The notes under the pieces are model-generated. The model saw only the letters and a list, made by a program, of their open reading frames with translations. It was not told the DNA's origin and made no database searches. DNA of 12,715 nucleotides from an uncultured Elusimicrobia bacterium (lineage in GTDB: Bacteria; Elusimicrobiota; Endomicrobiia; Endomicrobiales; Endomicrobiaceae): positions 1-12,715 of the forward strand of contig CAMVLN010000031.1 of NCBI GenBank assembly GCA_947168325.1, in the 5' to 3' direction. Position 1 is the first letter of the stretch. Each line of letters opens with the position of its first letter. Below, in pieces: positions 5,758 to 12,715 of this stretch. The position numbers and the translations under genes were made by a program.

Positions 5758-7245
5758 ATGAATATTAAAAAAAAAGCACTCTTGGTCCTTATAGGTTGCA
5801 TTTTAGCCTTTTTTATATGTGAGTGTTTTTTGTATTTATTTAATTTTGAAGTATTTCCCTCAATAAACAAAAATAATGATTTTGATTTCAATAAATTTAT
5901 AAAATGGGCATATATTGATATACATAACCCTTTTTTTAAAATAAAAAAAAATTACTTTTATATTCAAAGAGAAGATATATGGATTCCAAGAAATAACATT
6001 AAAAGATATTCTATTATTAAAGAAAAAAATAAAAAAAGAGTTTTTATACTGGGAGAATCTGTAGCAAGAATATATCCGGAAGAAATATTGAAACAAGAAC
6101 TATCAAAATATTTTGATAGTGTTGAAGTTATCAATACAGGTATGGGTGCTTATGATTCTTATAGAATAGAAAAAATTAGTAAAGAAATGTCAAAGCTAAA
6201 TCCTGATTATGTCGTTGTGTGCATTGGTAATAACGATGGTACTTACGATAGTTGGGGTGAATCTGTTCAAATAGATCCGGTAGATATAAATTATTTACCG
6301 TATAAATATCCGATATTAAATAAATTTAAAGTAGTGGGTTTATTATCAAATTTATTTTATCATGAAATAAAATTAACAAAAGATAATGTTAACTTAAATT
6401 TTCAAAAGAATGTAATAAAAATAGTTGAGAATTTAAAAGATACAAATGTTATTTTTTGTGATTTACCAAATAATGAATATTTTGAAAAAATAGATATTAT
6501 TGAAAATATTAAACAAACAGTTTCTAAAGAATTATATTATAAAAAAATATGGAAAAATTCTTTTCAATATTCTTATTTTCTTAAAAGAATAGATTTTCTT
6601 AAACAAATAAGTAAAATATATAAAAATGTGTATATAACAAATTTAACCGACATTATAAAAAACTATACAGATAATAAATTAGGTTTTAATGTTTTTTATG
6701 ATGATTGTCATTTTTCAAAAGCAACATACTTATTATTGTCTAAACTTATAACAAATATTATTGTAAAAAAAGAAAAAAACTTAGAATTAAGTTTAGATTT
6801 GCAAAAAAATGAATATAACATTTTGTTAATAGATGATATTGCTAGACATATTAAAAATATACCTATAGAAAAACCATATCATTACTATCGCTTTTATAAC
6901 AAACTTGATATATTATATAAAAACAGAAAACAAAAATTTTATGAAAATTATCATATTGCATATGATGAATTTATAAAAGACAGAATATATATCAATTATA
7001 AGAGAGTAATATGTTATGCAGATGTTTTACAAAATAATAAAAAAATAATGGAAGCAAAAGAAATCTTGAATAAATTAATAATATTAAGCCCTAACAACTT
7101 TGAAGCTTATTTAATTTTAGGATATATAGCATATAAGAATAATAACTTTAAAAAAGCTGACAAGTATTTTTATAAAGTAAAAGAAATCAACAAAAATAGT
7201 GATATTGATGTTAAACTTCTCAAAATGTTAAGTCAAGAAAATTAA
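5758..7245 (+). CDS. Membrane-anchored SGNH-hydrolase-like protein with C-terminal TPR
   Basis: The 495-residue product has one N-terminal membrane segment (about residues 7-29), so the rest should lie outside the membrane. The central region shows SGNH/GDSL-type blocks: FILGES with Ser101 as the possible nucleophile, a block-II-like NTGMGAYDS with Gly130, GNND (157-160) and DDCH (315-318) giving the Asp-His pair. The C-terminal part (about 415-480) looks like one or two TPR repeats (MEAKEILNKLIILSPNNFEA and the following helices). SGNH enzymes are esterases or acyltransferases, often acting on envelope polysaccharides; the substrate here is unknown. The ATG follows trxB by 4 bases with no clear Shine-Dalgarno, which suggests coupled translation. 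It is rich in Asn, Lys, Ile and Tyr. The fold call is fairly sure, the activity inferred. Confidence 0.75.
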   Translation: MNIKKKALLVLIGCILAFFICECFLYLFNFEVFPSINKNNDFDFNKFIKWAYIDIHNPFFKIKKNYFYIQREDIWIPRNNIKRYSIIKEKNKKRVFILGESVARIYPEEILKQELSKYFDSVEVINTGMGAYDSYRIEKISKEMSKLNPDYVVVCIGNNDGTYDSWGESVQIDPVDINYLPYKYPILNKFKVVGLLSNLFYHEIKLTKDNVNLNFQKNVIKIVENLKDTNVIFCDLPNNEYFEKIDIIENIKQTVSKELYYKKIWKNSFQYSYFLKRIDFLKQISKIYKNVYITNLTDIIKNYTDNKLGFNVFYDDCHFSKATYLLLSKLITNIIVKKEKNLELSLDLQKNEYNILLIDDIARHIKNIPIEKPYHYYRFYNKLDILYKNRKQKFYENYHIAYDEFIKDRIYINYKRVICYADVLQNNKKIMEAKEILNKLIILSPNNFEAYLILGYIAYKNNNFKKADKYFYKVKEINKNSDIDVKLLKMLSQEN

Positions 7246-7248
7246 ATT

Positions 7249-7278
7249 TTGTTTTTTATATCTAAACTTTTATATAAT
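7249..7278 (+). promoter_or_regulatory. Promoter of the polA-coaE operon
   Basis: TATAAT (7273-7278) has TTGTTT (7249-7254) 18 bases upstream. The -10 and following bases repeat the trxA promoter: TTTTATATAAT, then ACT, then CGTATATTAT (7285-7294), where transcription should begin. The polA Shine-Dalgarno AAAAGG (7299-7304) follows. The match to the trxA promoter strengthens an otherwise modest -35. Confidence 0.6.
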
Positions 7279-7312
7279 TACTCTCGTATATTATTTCTAA
7301 AAGGTTCTTACA

Positions 7313-10048
7313 ATGGATAAACTTTTATACATCATAGATGCAAGTGCATATATTCATCGAGCATATCATGCAATAAAACCACTTACCACATCAAAAGGTA
7401 TTCCTACAAATGCAATTTATGGATTTATAAAACTTATAAATAAAATAAAAAAAGAAAAAAAGCCAAACTATATTGCAGTATGTTTTGATCATCCATCAAA
7501 AAATTTTAGGCATCAATTATACCCATCATACAAAGCAAACAGAAAACAAATTGATGAAGCTTTAATAAAACAGATGCCTATTGCAAGAGAAGCCGTTAAA
7601 GCTATGCACCTTGCTTTATTTGAACAAGCAGGTTTTGAAGCAGATGATATAATAGGAACTATAGCAAAAAAAGCAGAACAGAAAGGTATAAAAGTTGTAA
7701 TTGTCACAGGTGATAAAGATTTGTTTCAGTTAGTAAATGAAAATATACATATATGGAACGAAGCTAAAAATGTGATGTATGATATTAATGAAGTTTTCAA
7801 TAAGTATGGGTTATATCCAAATAAAATTGTAGATATGCTAGCTTTAATGGGGGATAGTTGCGATAATGTTTGTGGTATAAAAGGTATAGGTGAAAAAACT
7901 GCAGTAAAATTAATAAACACTTATGGTTCAGTAGAAAATATTATTGCAAATGCAGATAATATTAAAGGCAAAATTTCACAAGCAATTAAAGAAGGAACAA
8001 GCAATATAATATTAAGCAAACAATTAGTTCAATTAGAACTAAATGTCCCTATAGAGTTTAATATAGAAAACTTAAAGGTTAATGAAAATTTATTTGAGTA
8101 TGCTCAAGAGTTTTTAAAAAAATATGAATTTTATAGTTTTATACCTAGCAAACAACAAAATATTTTGCAATCCACAGTTTCTCAAAACACAGAAAACAAA
8201 CTTATTAATCAAGATAAAATTATTAATAAAGAAATAGAAAATAATGTAACAATAATTGACACAGTAGAAAAGGCAAAAAATTTACAAGAAAAGTTATTAA
8301 AAGAAAAGGAAATTGCAATAAACATAGAAACTTCAGGAACAAGCATAATACAAGATTTATTGGTAGGTGTATCATTATGTTTTGGACAAAACAATAATTA
8401 TTATATTCCTATAAATCACAATGATTTTATATTACAGCAAGTTCAAGAAACAGATTTTATAGAAATATTTAAACCAATATTTGAAAATGATGAAATAAAC
8501 TTTATAGGATGCGACTTAAAGTTTATAAAACATATTTTTAAAACTATCGGTATAAACTTAAAAAATATAAGTTTTGATATTATGATAGCTTCTTATTGTG
8601 TTAATCCTGCACAAAAACATACAATAGAAAATTTATCACTAAAATTTTTAGATTTTCATATAAAAACAGAAGAAGAAATTTTTTCTAAAGGTACGAAAAA
8701 AATAAAGGCAGAAAATATTGCTATTGATATAATGGCAAACTACTCTTGTTCTAAAGCTATAAGCATTTACAACTTAAAAGATATATTAATACAAAAGTTT
8801 AAACAAAATAATTTAGAGAATTTATTTTTTAATATAGAAATGCCAATGGTTGAAATATTGTATGAGATGGAAGAAATTGGCATAAAAATAGATTCAATAT
8901 TTTTAGATAATTTTGATAAAGAGTTGGCAACACAAATATCGGTTATAGAACAAAAAATATATACCATTGCTGATGAAAAATTTAATATAAATTCGCCCAA
9001 ACAGCTTGCGACAATATTGTTTGAAAAATTAAATTTACCATCAACTAAAAAAACAAAAACAGGATATTCAACAGATGAATCGGTATTACTAGAATTATCA
9101 CAATATGATATTGCCAAAGAATTATTAAAGTACAGAGAATTACAAAAATTAAAAACTACTTATATTGATTCAATGAAAAAATTTGTTGAAATTGAAGGCG
9201 AAAGAATACATACAGTATTTAATCAAGCAGTTACAACAACAGGTAGACTTTCGTCGTCATATCCAAACTTACAAAATATTCCTATAAGAACAGAATATGG
9301 GAAAAAATTAAGAAAAGCATTTATTGCAGATGAAGAAAAAATTTTTGTTTGTGCAGATTATTCACAGATAGATTTAAGGAGTTTAGCACATCTTTCTAAA
9401 GATACAAATTTGATTAATGGATTTAATTTAGGTCAAGATATTCATACAGCAACAGCTATGGAAATTTTTCATATATCAAAAAAAGATGAAGTAACTAAAC
9501 AACAAAGAGCAGTAGCAAAGTCTATAAATTTTGGCATAGTTTATGGAATATCAGCATTTGGTTTATCTAAACAATTAGATATTAATGTTAACCAAGCAAA
9601 AGAGTATATAAATAATTATTTTTCAAAATATATTGGTGTTAAAAACTGGTCAACAAAAATAATAGAAGAAACTAAACAAAAAGGATATGTTAAAACTATT
9701 ACTGGTAGGATAAGATATATTCCAGAAATAAATTCTACAAACAAACAAATAGTAGCATTTGGCAAAAGAATTGCACTCAATACTCCAGTGCAAGGCACAT
9801 CTGCAGACATTATTAAAATTGCCATGATTAATATATCTAAAAAGTTAAAAAAACAAAACTTAAAATCAAAAATATTGATACAAGTTCATGATGATTTACT
9901 ATTAGAATGTCCAAAAGAAGAACAAGATATAGTTACAAATATGTTAAAATACGAGATGGAACATGCAATAAAGCTAGAAGTTCCTTTGTTAGTTGCTATA
10001 AAAGTTGGAAACAATTTGGCAGATTTACAAAGTTTCGAGGAATATTAA
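7313..10048 (+). CDS. polA: DNA polymerase I (5'-nuclease active, proofreading domain degenerate)
   Basis: The 911-residue product has all three Pol I regions. The 5'-3' nuclease (1 to about 280) keeps the metal-binding acidic residues: IIDAS (Asp9), FEADDIIG (Asp111, Asp112), TGDKD (Asp134, Asp136) and GDSCDN (Asp181, Asp184), followed by GIGEKTA. The middle 3'-5' exonuclease domain (about 310-500) has Asn337, Ile405 and Lys481 where E. coli has catalytic Asp355, Asp424 and Asp501, so it should not proofread. The polymerase keeps TTTGRLSS (641-648), motif B KSINFGIVYG and Phe740. Motif A reads DYSQIDLR and motif C HDD, each with Asp (687, 861) replacing the usual Glu. It fills repair gaps and removes RNA primers. 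Its stop codon overlaps the coaE start by one base. Confidence 0.96.
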   Translation: MDKLLYIIDASAYIHRAYHAIKPLTTSKGIPTNAIYGFIKLINKIKKEKKPNYIAVCFDHPSKNFRHQLYPSYKANRKQIDEALIKQMPIAREAVKAMHLALFEQAGFEADDIIGTIAKKAEQKGIKVVIVTGDKDLFQLVNENIHIWNEAKNVMYDINEVFNKYGLYPNKIVDMLALMGDSCDNVCGIKGIGEKTAVKLINTYGSVENIIANADNIKGKISQAIKEGTSNIILSKQLVQLELNVPIEFNIENLKVNENLFEYAQEFLKKYEFYSFIPSKQQNILQSTVSQNTENKLINQDKIINKEIENNVTIIDTVEKAKNLQEKLLKEKEIAINIETSGTSIIQDLLVGVSLCFGQNNNYYIPINHNDFILQQVQETDFIEIFKPIFENDEINFIGCDLKFIKHIFKTIGINLKNISFDIMIASYCVNPAQKHTIENLSLKFLDFHIKTEEEIFSKGTKKIKAENIAIDIMANYSCSKAISIYNLKDILIQKFKQNNLENLFFNIEMPMVEILYEMEEIGIKIDSIFLDNFDKELATQISVIEQKIYTIADEKFNINSPKQLATILFEKLNLPSTKKTKTGYSTDESVLLELSQYDIAKELLKYRELQKLKTTYIDSMKKFVEIEGERIHTVFNQAVTTTGRLSSSYPNLQNIPIRTEYGKKLRKAFIADEEKIFVCADYSQIDLRSLAHLSKDTNLINGFNLGQDIHTATAMEIFHISKKDEVTKQQRAVAKSINFGIVYGISAFGLSKQLDINVNQAKEYINNYFSKYIGVKNWSTKIIEETKQKGYVKTITGRIRYIPEINSTNKQIVAFGKRIALNTPVQGTSADIIKIAMINISKKLKKQNLKSKILIQVHDDLLLECPKEEQDIVTNMLKYEMEHAIKLEVPLLVAIKVGNNLADLQSFEEY

Positions 10049-10635
10049 TGATAATAGGATTAACTGGTAGTATTGCCACTGGTAAAAGTCAATCATCTAA
10101 AATATTTAAAAAATTAGGTTGTTATATTATTGATGCTGATAAACTTTCAAGAACACTTACTACTAAAGATAGTAAATGTTTAAAAGAAATTGTTGAAACA
10201 TTCGGAACAGATATTTTAAATTATAACGGGACACTAAATAGAAAAAAATTAGGTCAAATAGTGTTTAACGATAAACAAGCTAAAATGGATTTGGAAAGAA
10301 TAATCCATCCACATATAATAAACAAAACTAACGAAATAATTGCAAAAAAATATAATAAAACAAATATTATAGTTGATGCACCATTATTGTTTGAAGTAGG
10401 ACTAGATAGAGTTTGTGATAAAGTTATAGTTATCTATGCACGATATCATATACAAATAACTAGATTTATGAAAAGAGATAACCTTTCAAAAGAGGAAGCT
10501 ATAAAAAGGATTGCACTACAAATGCCAATAGAAGATAAAATGAAGTTGGCAGATATTACAATAGACAATTCAGGAACACTTCTAGAACTTAAAAAAAATA
10601 TTAAATTTATTTATAGAATATTAATAACAAGCTAA
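10048..10635 (+). CDS. coaE: Dephospho-CoA kinase
   Basis: The 195-residue product phosphorylates the 3'-hydroxyl of dephospho-CoA with ATP, the last step of coenzyme A synthesis. It has the P-loop GSIATGKS (7-14), the substrate-site Asp in DAD (29-31), HPH (87-89), DAPLLFE (110-116) and the lid/adenine elements RIALQMP (154-160) and DNSG (173-176). The ATG at 10048 is chosen because GAGG (10037-10040) lies 7 bases before it and MIIGLTGSIATGKS is the family's usual N-terminus. A longer in-frame reading back to 9907 runs through the end of polA and has no such support. It shares one base with the polA stop (TAATG), so the two are translationally coupled. The polA-coaE pairing is common in bacteria. 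Confidence 0.95.
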   Translation: MIIGLTGSIATGKSQSSKIFKKLGCYIIDADKLSRTLTTKDSKCLKEIVETFGTDILNYNGTLNRKKLGQIVFNDKQAKMDLERIIHPHIINKTNEIIAKKYNKTNIIVDAPLLFEVGLDRVCDKVIVIYARYHIQITRFMKRDNLSKEEAIKRIALQMPIEDKMKLADITIDNSGTLLELKKNIKFIYRILITS

Positions 10636-10647
10636 AGGAAATTATTT

Positions 10648-11460
10648 ATGTATAAAATTTTTTCAAGTATTTTTATACTGCTGTTTTGTGTAAATTTGTT
10701 GTTTGCAAAAGATGTTATTACTATGAAACTTGGCAAATATAATATAACTGGAATTTGTATATCTTCAATAAATCATGACAAAAATTTGTTTAGATACAAA
10801 AATAAAGATGACCTTAAAAAATTTCTTGCTAAACAAAATTCAACGGCTTCTGCAGTAAATGTTTTTTTATTGGAAATAGATAAACATAAAATTTTATTTG
10901 ATACAGGAACAAATTCTAAAATATTATTAGAAAAATTAAATAACATAAACATAAATTCTAAAGATATAGATGTTATTTGTATTACACACATGCACTATGA
11001 CCACATAGCAGGGTTAATAAACGATTATAACAGAACATTTCCAAAAGCTAATATTTATATAGCACAGGAAGAACTTGATACAAATAAAAATTCAGATTTA
11101 TTTTTAGCATATTCAAACAGAATAAAACCTTTCAAACAAAATGAAATTATTTTATCTTTTATAAAAACTATTCCAGCTTTCGGACATACTGCCGGCCATA
11201 CAATGTTTGAAATTACAAGTGACGGCCAAACTCTTTTAGTGTGTGGAGACATTATTCATGCACCTATACAATTTGAAGAACCAAATATATATTTAACATA
11301 TGACACGGACCCTATCGAAGCTTTATCTGTAAGAAAAAAAATGATGAAAGAATATTCCAATAGTGGAAAATATATTGCAGGAGCTCATTTATTAAATGGC
11401 GGTATCGGAAAAATACAAAAAAATAAGTTAGGTTATAAGTTTGAATTTATTGAAAAATAG
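10648..11460 (+). CDS. Exported metallo-beta-lactamase-fold hydrolase
   Basis: The 270-residue product begins with a signal peptide (MYKIFSSIFILLFCVNLLFA, likely cleaved after Ala20). The mature part is a metallo-beta-lactamase fold. HMHYDH supplies His114, His116, Asp118 and His119; GHTAGH supplies His184; CGDIIH supplies Asp201; and AGAH supplies His247. The set and spacing suit a binuclear zinc hydrolase of the lactonase-like branch (AiiA-type spacing), but nothing in the sequence fixes the substrate. FDTGTN (84-89) is the usual early strand motif. AAAGGAA (10634-10640) lies 7 bases before the ATG, and coaE ends 12 bases upstream, so it is probably the last gene of the polA operon. The fold is sure; the substrate and any link to polA or coaE are unknown. 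Confidence 0.88.
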   Translation: MYKIFSSIFILLFCVNLLFAKDVITMKLGKYNITGICISSINHDKNLFRYKNKDDLKKFLAKQNSTASAVNVFLLEIDKHKILFDTGTNSKILLEKLNNININSKDIDVICITHMHYDHIAGLINDYNRTFPKANIYIAQEELDTNKNSDLFLAYSNRIKPFKQNEIILSFIKTIPAFGHTAGHTMFEITSDGQTLLVCGDIIHAPIQFEEPNIYLTYDTDPIEALSVRKKMMKEYSNSGKYIAGAHLLNGGIGKIQKNKLGYKFEFIEK

Positions 11461-11627
11461 TTAAAAAATAAAAGAATAGAACATTGTATATTTAAAAGCT
11501 TGTTTTTTGTTATTTTGTTAGAATTTCACTAACTTTATAAAGATATTTATCGAAAAATCATATGTAAATTTCTATGATATAATTCCACATATATACACTA
11601 AAAAAAGAATTAGGATTTTTATAAAAT
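11461..11627. other. Spacer between convergent genes, with one promoter-like box
   Basis: There is no convincing ORF in this AT-rich stretch. On the plus strand, TATAAT occurs at 11578-11583, followed by CATATATACAC, loosely like the trxA and polA start regions, but no good -35 is present. If active, it would transcribe about 85 bases into the stem-loop at 11628-11672, making a short RNA. This is speculative. Confidence 0.2.
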
Positions 11628-11672
11628 AAAGAATGTCTTTCCAAAATAAAACTTTTGGAAATGATATTCTTT
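11628..11672. terminator. Strong stem-loop, probable bidirectional terminator
   Basis: AAAGAATGTC-TTTCCAAAA (11628-11646) pairs with TTTTGGAAATGATATTCTTT (11653-11672) over 19 base pairs, with one G-T pair and one bulged A, around a 6-base loop. It lies between two convergent genes. T-rich sequence follows on the minus strand (TTTATTTTAT), and TT follows the final arm on the plus strand. It is 168 bases past the metallohydrolase stop and 27 bases past the stop of the minus-strand gene. Confidence 0.6.
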
Positions 11673-11699
11673 TAAACAATACAAACTACTAAAATTCAA

Positions 11700-12715
11700 C
11701 TATGCGGCACTTAATGTCGCTTTTACTCCTTTTATTACATCTACCGTCATCTTTGCTATCTCACTAACTGGTTTTATGTTATCATCTAACAATATTCTTA
11801 TTGCTTCAAAGTCTGCTACTCCTTCTATTACCATATCTGTCTTGTTCCATTGCTTTTTTATCTCTTCTGCTTCTTTGCTACCTAAAACTCTTCTTACTAG
11901 CTCTGCCATCGTCTCTTCTTTCTCCTCTATCCTCTTCTGTGCTTCTTCTATCTTCTCCCTTATCTCCACTATACTACTGCCACTTACCATTGCTTGCAAT
12001 ATCCTATACACTATTTGTTTCTTTGCTTCCATCTTCATTCCATTTATTTCTATCTCTTGTCCATATATCTTATCCATATTATCTTCTATATATGATACTA
12101 AACTCCCTATTATATATTGCCTTATCCTTGCCATCTTCCCTTTCCCTTCTGTCCCTTTATCTTCCAGTATATCCTTTATCTTTAGCTCTAACCTTTCTGT
12201 TATTATCCCTTTCTCTTTTATTCCCTCTAGTTTCCCATCAAACTCTTCATAACTCATTTTACCCGTTATTATTCCCTTCATTTCTCTTATTAAGTGTTCC
12301 GGTGCCACATATCCTATCGTCCCTTCTTCTCCATAAATCCCTTCATACCCTATTTCATACCCTTCGCTAAAACTACTTGTCGCTCCATCTTTATTAAACA
12401 ATTTACCAAAACCATTCTCTATATGTGCTACACCTACTGATATCATTGTCTTTGCTGCTCCTACTCCTTTCCCGTATATCTCTTCTATTATCTCTTTTGC
12501 TCTCTTAATTTCTTCCCTATCTGTTTTAAAGTATATACTAACTCTCCCTTCTTCCTTCGCTATCCTCTGTATCTCTTTTAGTTCTCCTTTCCTCTTTATT
12601 TCCTCTATAGCTTCAGCTTCTATTACATATATCACTTTCCCTCTTAACTCTTTCTCTATCTCTTCCATCTTCCCTATATTTCCCTTTCCTACCTTATACG
12701 ATATCTCTTTGCCTT
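11700..12715 (-). CDS. C-terminal 337 residues of an unrecognised, purine-rich gene (runs off the right edge)
   Basis: The frame stays open to the window edge: the 15 codons before the first ATG (12668) read GKEISYKVGKGNIGK with no stop, so that ATG is probably internal. I do not recognise the family. The first visible part looks alpha/beta (strand VIYVIEA, Lys/Glu helices, strand RVSIYF). A Gly/Tyr-rich middle follows (GVGAAKTMISVGVAHIENGF, then SEGYEIGYEGIYGEEGTIGY). The rest is mostly charged helix, partly coiled-coil-like (EIREKIEEAQKRIEEKEETM), ending KATLSAA. It has no signal, membrane segment or Cys. Composition is far from its neighbours: about 40% GC in sampled lines, C outnumbers G about seven to one on the plus strand, and Ile is almost always ATA. 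A stem-loop follows the stop. It may be the tail of a very large protein. Confidence 0.8.
   Translation of the reverse strand, partial: GKEISYKVGKGNIGKMEEIEKELRGKVIYVIEAEAIEEIKRKGELKEIQRIAKEEGRVSIYFKTDREEIKRAKEIIEEIYGKGVGAAKTMISVGVAHIENGFGKLFNKDGATSSFSEGYEIGYEGIYGEEGTIGYVAPEHLIREMKGIITGKMSYEEFDGKLEGIKEKGIITERLELKIKDILEDKGTEGKGKMARIRQYIIGSLVSYIEDNMDKIYGQEIEINGMKMEAKKQIVYRILQAMVSGSSIVEIREKIEEAQKRIEEKEETMAELVRRVLGSKEAEEIKKQWNKTDMVIEGVADFEAIRILLDDNIKPVSEIAKMTVDVIKGVKATLSAA

Noticed and set aside
5860..6096. Minus-strand frame of 78 codons inside the SGNH gene, and similar antisense frames in polA and the metallohydrolase gene
   Set aside because: These are shadows of well-supported coding regions, without ribosome sites or family features.
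7241..7258. AAAAT/ATTTT hairpin with T-run after the SGNH gene
   Set aside because: An A/T-only five-pair stem is too weak to call a terminator at this base composition.
9907..10047. Upstream extension of coaE by 47 codons
   Set aside because: It lies entirely inside the conserved end of polA in another frame. The ATG at 10048 has a good ribosome site and the family N-terminus.
11776..12370. Two long plus-strand frames (158 and 189 codons) rich in Leu, Ser and Ile, looking like membrane proteins
   Set aside because: They are mirror images of the purine-rich minus-strand gene. A pyrimidine-only strand always translates to Leu/Ser/Phe/Pro, so the apparent hydrophobicity is an artefact.

Overview
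The window is AT-rich bacterial chromosome. A spot count gave about 23% GC in polA, against about 40% in the gene at the right edge. The genes are mostly housekeeping genes, tightly packed, with visible Shine-Dalgarno sites, so the source is a bacterium with a compact genome. I cannot place it firmly. The low GC, the style of the proteins and the odd purine-rich gene at the right edge would suit an Elusimicrobiota/Endomicrobium-like gut bacterium, but that is a low-confidence impression.

Left part, minus strand (1-3653). The window opens inside tuf (EF-Tu), of which the first 29 codons are visible. Upstream of it are three tRNA genes in the order Tyr(GUA), Gly(UCC), Thr(GGU), then tuf, the same arrangement as the E. 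coli tRNA-tufB operon. Next come a spacer with one doubtful small ORF, a separate tRNA-Phe(GAA) with its own terminator, a YtxH-like/DUF948-like pair of small membrane proteins, and lepA (EF4), which starts at TTG. None of the four tRNA genes encodes CCA.

Middle part, plus strand (4037-11460). A divergent spacer carries promoters for lepA (left) and trxA (right). The first plus-strand operon is trxA, tlpA, trxB and an SGNH-hydrolase/TPR membrane protein. It combines a cytoplasmic thioredoxin system, an exported thioredoxin-like protein and an envelope protein of unknown function. A second promoter, strikingly similar to that of trxA including the first transcribed bases, drives polA, coaE and an exported metallo-beta-lactamase-fold hydrolase. 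PolA has lost its proofreading residues and has Asp in place of the usual Glu in both motif A and motif C.

Right part (11461-12715). A non-coding spacer with a strong 19-pair stem-loop separates the convergent genes. On the minus strand, the last 337 codons of an unrecognised gene run off the window edge without a start. This gene is a compositional outlier: its coding strand is extremely purine-rich, nearly every Ile is ATA, and every Arg I read is AGA or AGG.

The most interesting items are this partial gene, the shared trxA/polA promoter module with a 16-bp palindrome at trxA, the SGNH-TPR protein, and the polymerase active-site substitutions.
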